A program made the position numbers and the translations under genes. A model generated the notes under the pieces. The model made no database searches. It had not been told where the DNA came from and saw only the letters and a list, made by a program, of their open reading frames with translations. 6,085 nucleotides of DNA, taken from Actinomycetota bacterium (GTDB taxonomy: Bacteria; Actinomycetota; Humimicrobiia; Humimicrobiales; Humimicrobiaceae). The DNA is taken from positions 1-6,085 of the forward strand of contig JAMDDL010000100.1 of assembly GCA_023488645.1 (NCBI GenBank). Reading direction: 5' to 3'. Positions 5,315 to 6,085 of the stretch are shown one piece after another (the stretch's first letter is position 1; every line of letters begins with the position of its first letter).

Positions 5315-6085
5315 TTATTTAATCCAATCAATACCGTTAGGATGAATAAATGCTTTTACATCCTGTTTGGTGCGGAGATTCCTGAAAGCTGTTTCCCAAT
5401 CTTCAAGAGAATAACGGTTAGTTAAAAGTGCATCCAGGTCAAAAACACCGCGTGTAATTAAATCAACAGCTCTCTCCCAGCTTTCTCTGCCATCCCAGCT
5501 CCAGGCTCCGTTTATATTTAACTGGTAAAGTGATATTGAATCAGCATTTATGGTGATTGGCTTTCCCCACAAACTTATAAAAGAGATTACACCATTACCG
5601 CCTCTTCCTTCCGGTGAACGTCGGGCACAATCAATTGCATGCTGTACTCCTTTTTCAGATGCGGAACATTCCAGAACAAAATCTGCACCTTTTCCTCCTG
5701 TCAGTTTCAATACTGTTTTTTCAGGATGATCGTCTGAATATAAGATATGATCTGCCCCAATTTTTTCCCCAATTTCCAGACGTTTTTTATCTTCTTTTAA
5801 TCCAATAAGGGCAACCGCTTTTGCTCCCCGGATTTTTGCAAATTGAACTCCAAGTAAACCCATGGGACCTGGACCTACTATCACTACGAAATCTCCTGCC
5901 TTGACATTATTTCTTTCCTGCATGGAATGCATAGTTGCAACTACAGGTTCGGTGAAACAGGCATGATCAAGTGATACTTCATCAGGATAAACATAAACCT
6001 GCTCTTCAGGTATTACTAAGAAATTGGCATAAGCTCCGTCCCTGGTAACGCCAATCCATCCGCTCTTTGTTTCAATATCTGATAC
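5315..6085 (-). CDS. Zinc-type medium-chain dehydrogenase/reductase (alcohol or polyol dehydrogenase-like), 5' part outside the window
   Basis: The reading frame is open to the window edge and gives 256 residues, so the internal ATG at 5932 is not the start; about 90 N-terminal residues, including the usual catalytic Cys/His zinc ligands and any structural-zinc Cys loop, lie beyond 6085. Visible marks, numbered from the first visible residue: DGAYANFLVIPE (16-27), the conserved Glu46-Pro47, a Rossmann glycine motif GPGPMG (71-76), KIGADHI, and GKGADFVLECSA. A C-terminal segment follows with GAWSWDGRESWERA and YSLEDWETAF, typical of sorbitol or threonine dehydrogenase-like members. It should oxidise a hydroxyl on a sugar, polyol or similar substrate with a nicotinamide cofactor in the cytoplasm. 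The acidic residue that normally ends the second Rossmann strand and favours NAD is Gly95 here, hinting at NADP or relaxed cofactor use. It is the first visible gene and is followed 44 bp later by a URO-D-like gene. Exact substrate not identifiable. Confidence 0.88.
   Translation of the reverse strand, partial: VSDIETKSGWIGVTRDGAYANFLVIPEEQVYVYPDEVSLDHACFTEPVVATMHSMQERNNVKAGDFVVIVGPGPMGLLGVQFAKIRGAKAVALIGLKEDKKRLEIGEKIGADHILYSDDHPEKTVLKLTGGKGADFVLECSASEKGVQHAIDCARRSPEGRGGNGVISFISLWGKPITINADSISLYQLNINGAWSWDGRESWERAVDLITRGVFDLDALLTNRYSLEDWETAFRNLRTKQDVKAFIHPNGIDWIK

Noticed and set aside
5315..5932. Treating the dehydrogenase as a short 205-aa protein starting at the ATG at 5930-5932
   Set aside because: The frame stays open to the window edge and the upstream 51 codons encode conserved family sequence (DGAYANF, Glu-Pro), so it is the C-terminal part of a full-length enzyme.
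1..6085. tRNA or rRNA genes, CRISPR arrays, insertion sequences or long direct repeats
   Set aside because: Nearly all sequence is accounted for by the six genes, and the gaps (43 to 107 bp) show no repeat arrays, cloverleaf-type folds or transposase sequence.

Overview
The window is an AT-rich piece (G+C roughly one third, judged by eye) of a bacterial genome that uses the standard genetic code. It carries six protein genes, all on the minus strand, so transcription runs from position 6085 towards position 1. The genes at both edges are cut by the window. The gene set (two uroporphyrinogen-decarboxylase-like proteins, a zinc-type dehydrogenase, an M24-type protein, a ribokinase and a LacI regulator) is the kind of catabolic cluster found in anaerobic heterotrophs such as Clostridia, Spirochaetes, Thermotogae or Atribacterota-like lineages. 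The sequence holds no rRNA or other marker that would settle the phylum.

Order in the direction of transcription: (1) the C-terminal 256 residues of a medium-chain dehydrogenase/reductase (5315-6085); (2) a 414-residue URO-D-family protein (4026-5270), 44 bp downstream and with a good Shine-Dalgarno sequence; (3) a 107-bp regulatory gap containing a 22-bp palindrome centred on CG (3942-3963) that looks like a LacI-family operator; (4) a ribokinase (2974-3918); (5) a LacI-family repressor (1886-2896); (6) a second, 357-residue URO-D-family protein (710-1783); (7) the first 222 residues of a creatinase/Xaa-Pro-peptidase-like M24 protein (1-666). No convincing intrinsic terminator was seen in any gap, and no gap exceeds 107 bp.

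The simplest reading is a sugar or sugar-conjugate utilisation locus. The LacI protein probably binds the palindrome in front of the ribokinase and so controls ribokinase, itself and perhaps the genes after it. The dehydrogenase and first URO-D gene appear to belong to an upstream transcription unit. Ribokinase residues that contact ribose in the E. coli enzyme are all present, so a ribose-like end product is plausible.

The less ordinary part is the enzymology around it. Both URO-D-like proteins have His-Cys-Asp where the corrinoid methyltransferases MtaA/MtbA have His-x-Cys, and both also lack the C-terminal cysteine. The M24-like protein has Ala where the first metal-binding Asp should be. 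All three are therefore diverged members of metal-enzyme families with unknown substrates. Together with the dehydrogenase and ribokinase they may form an uncharacterised pathway, but the window does not reveal the substrate.
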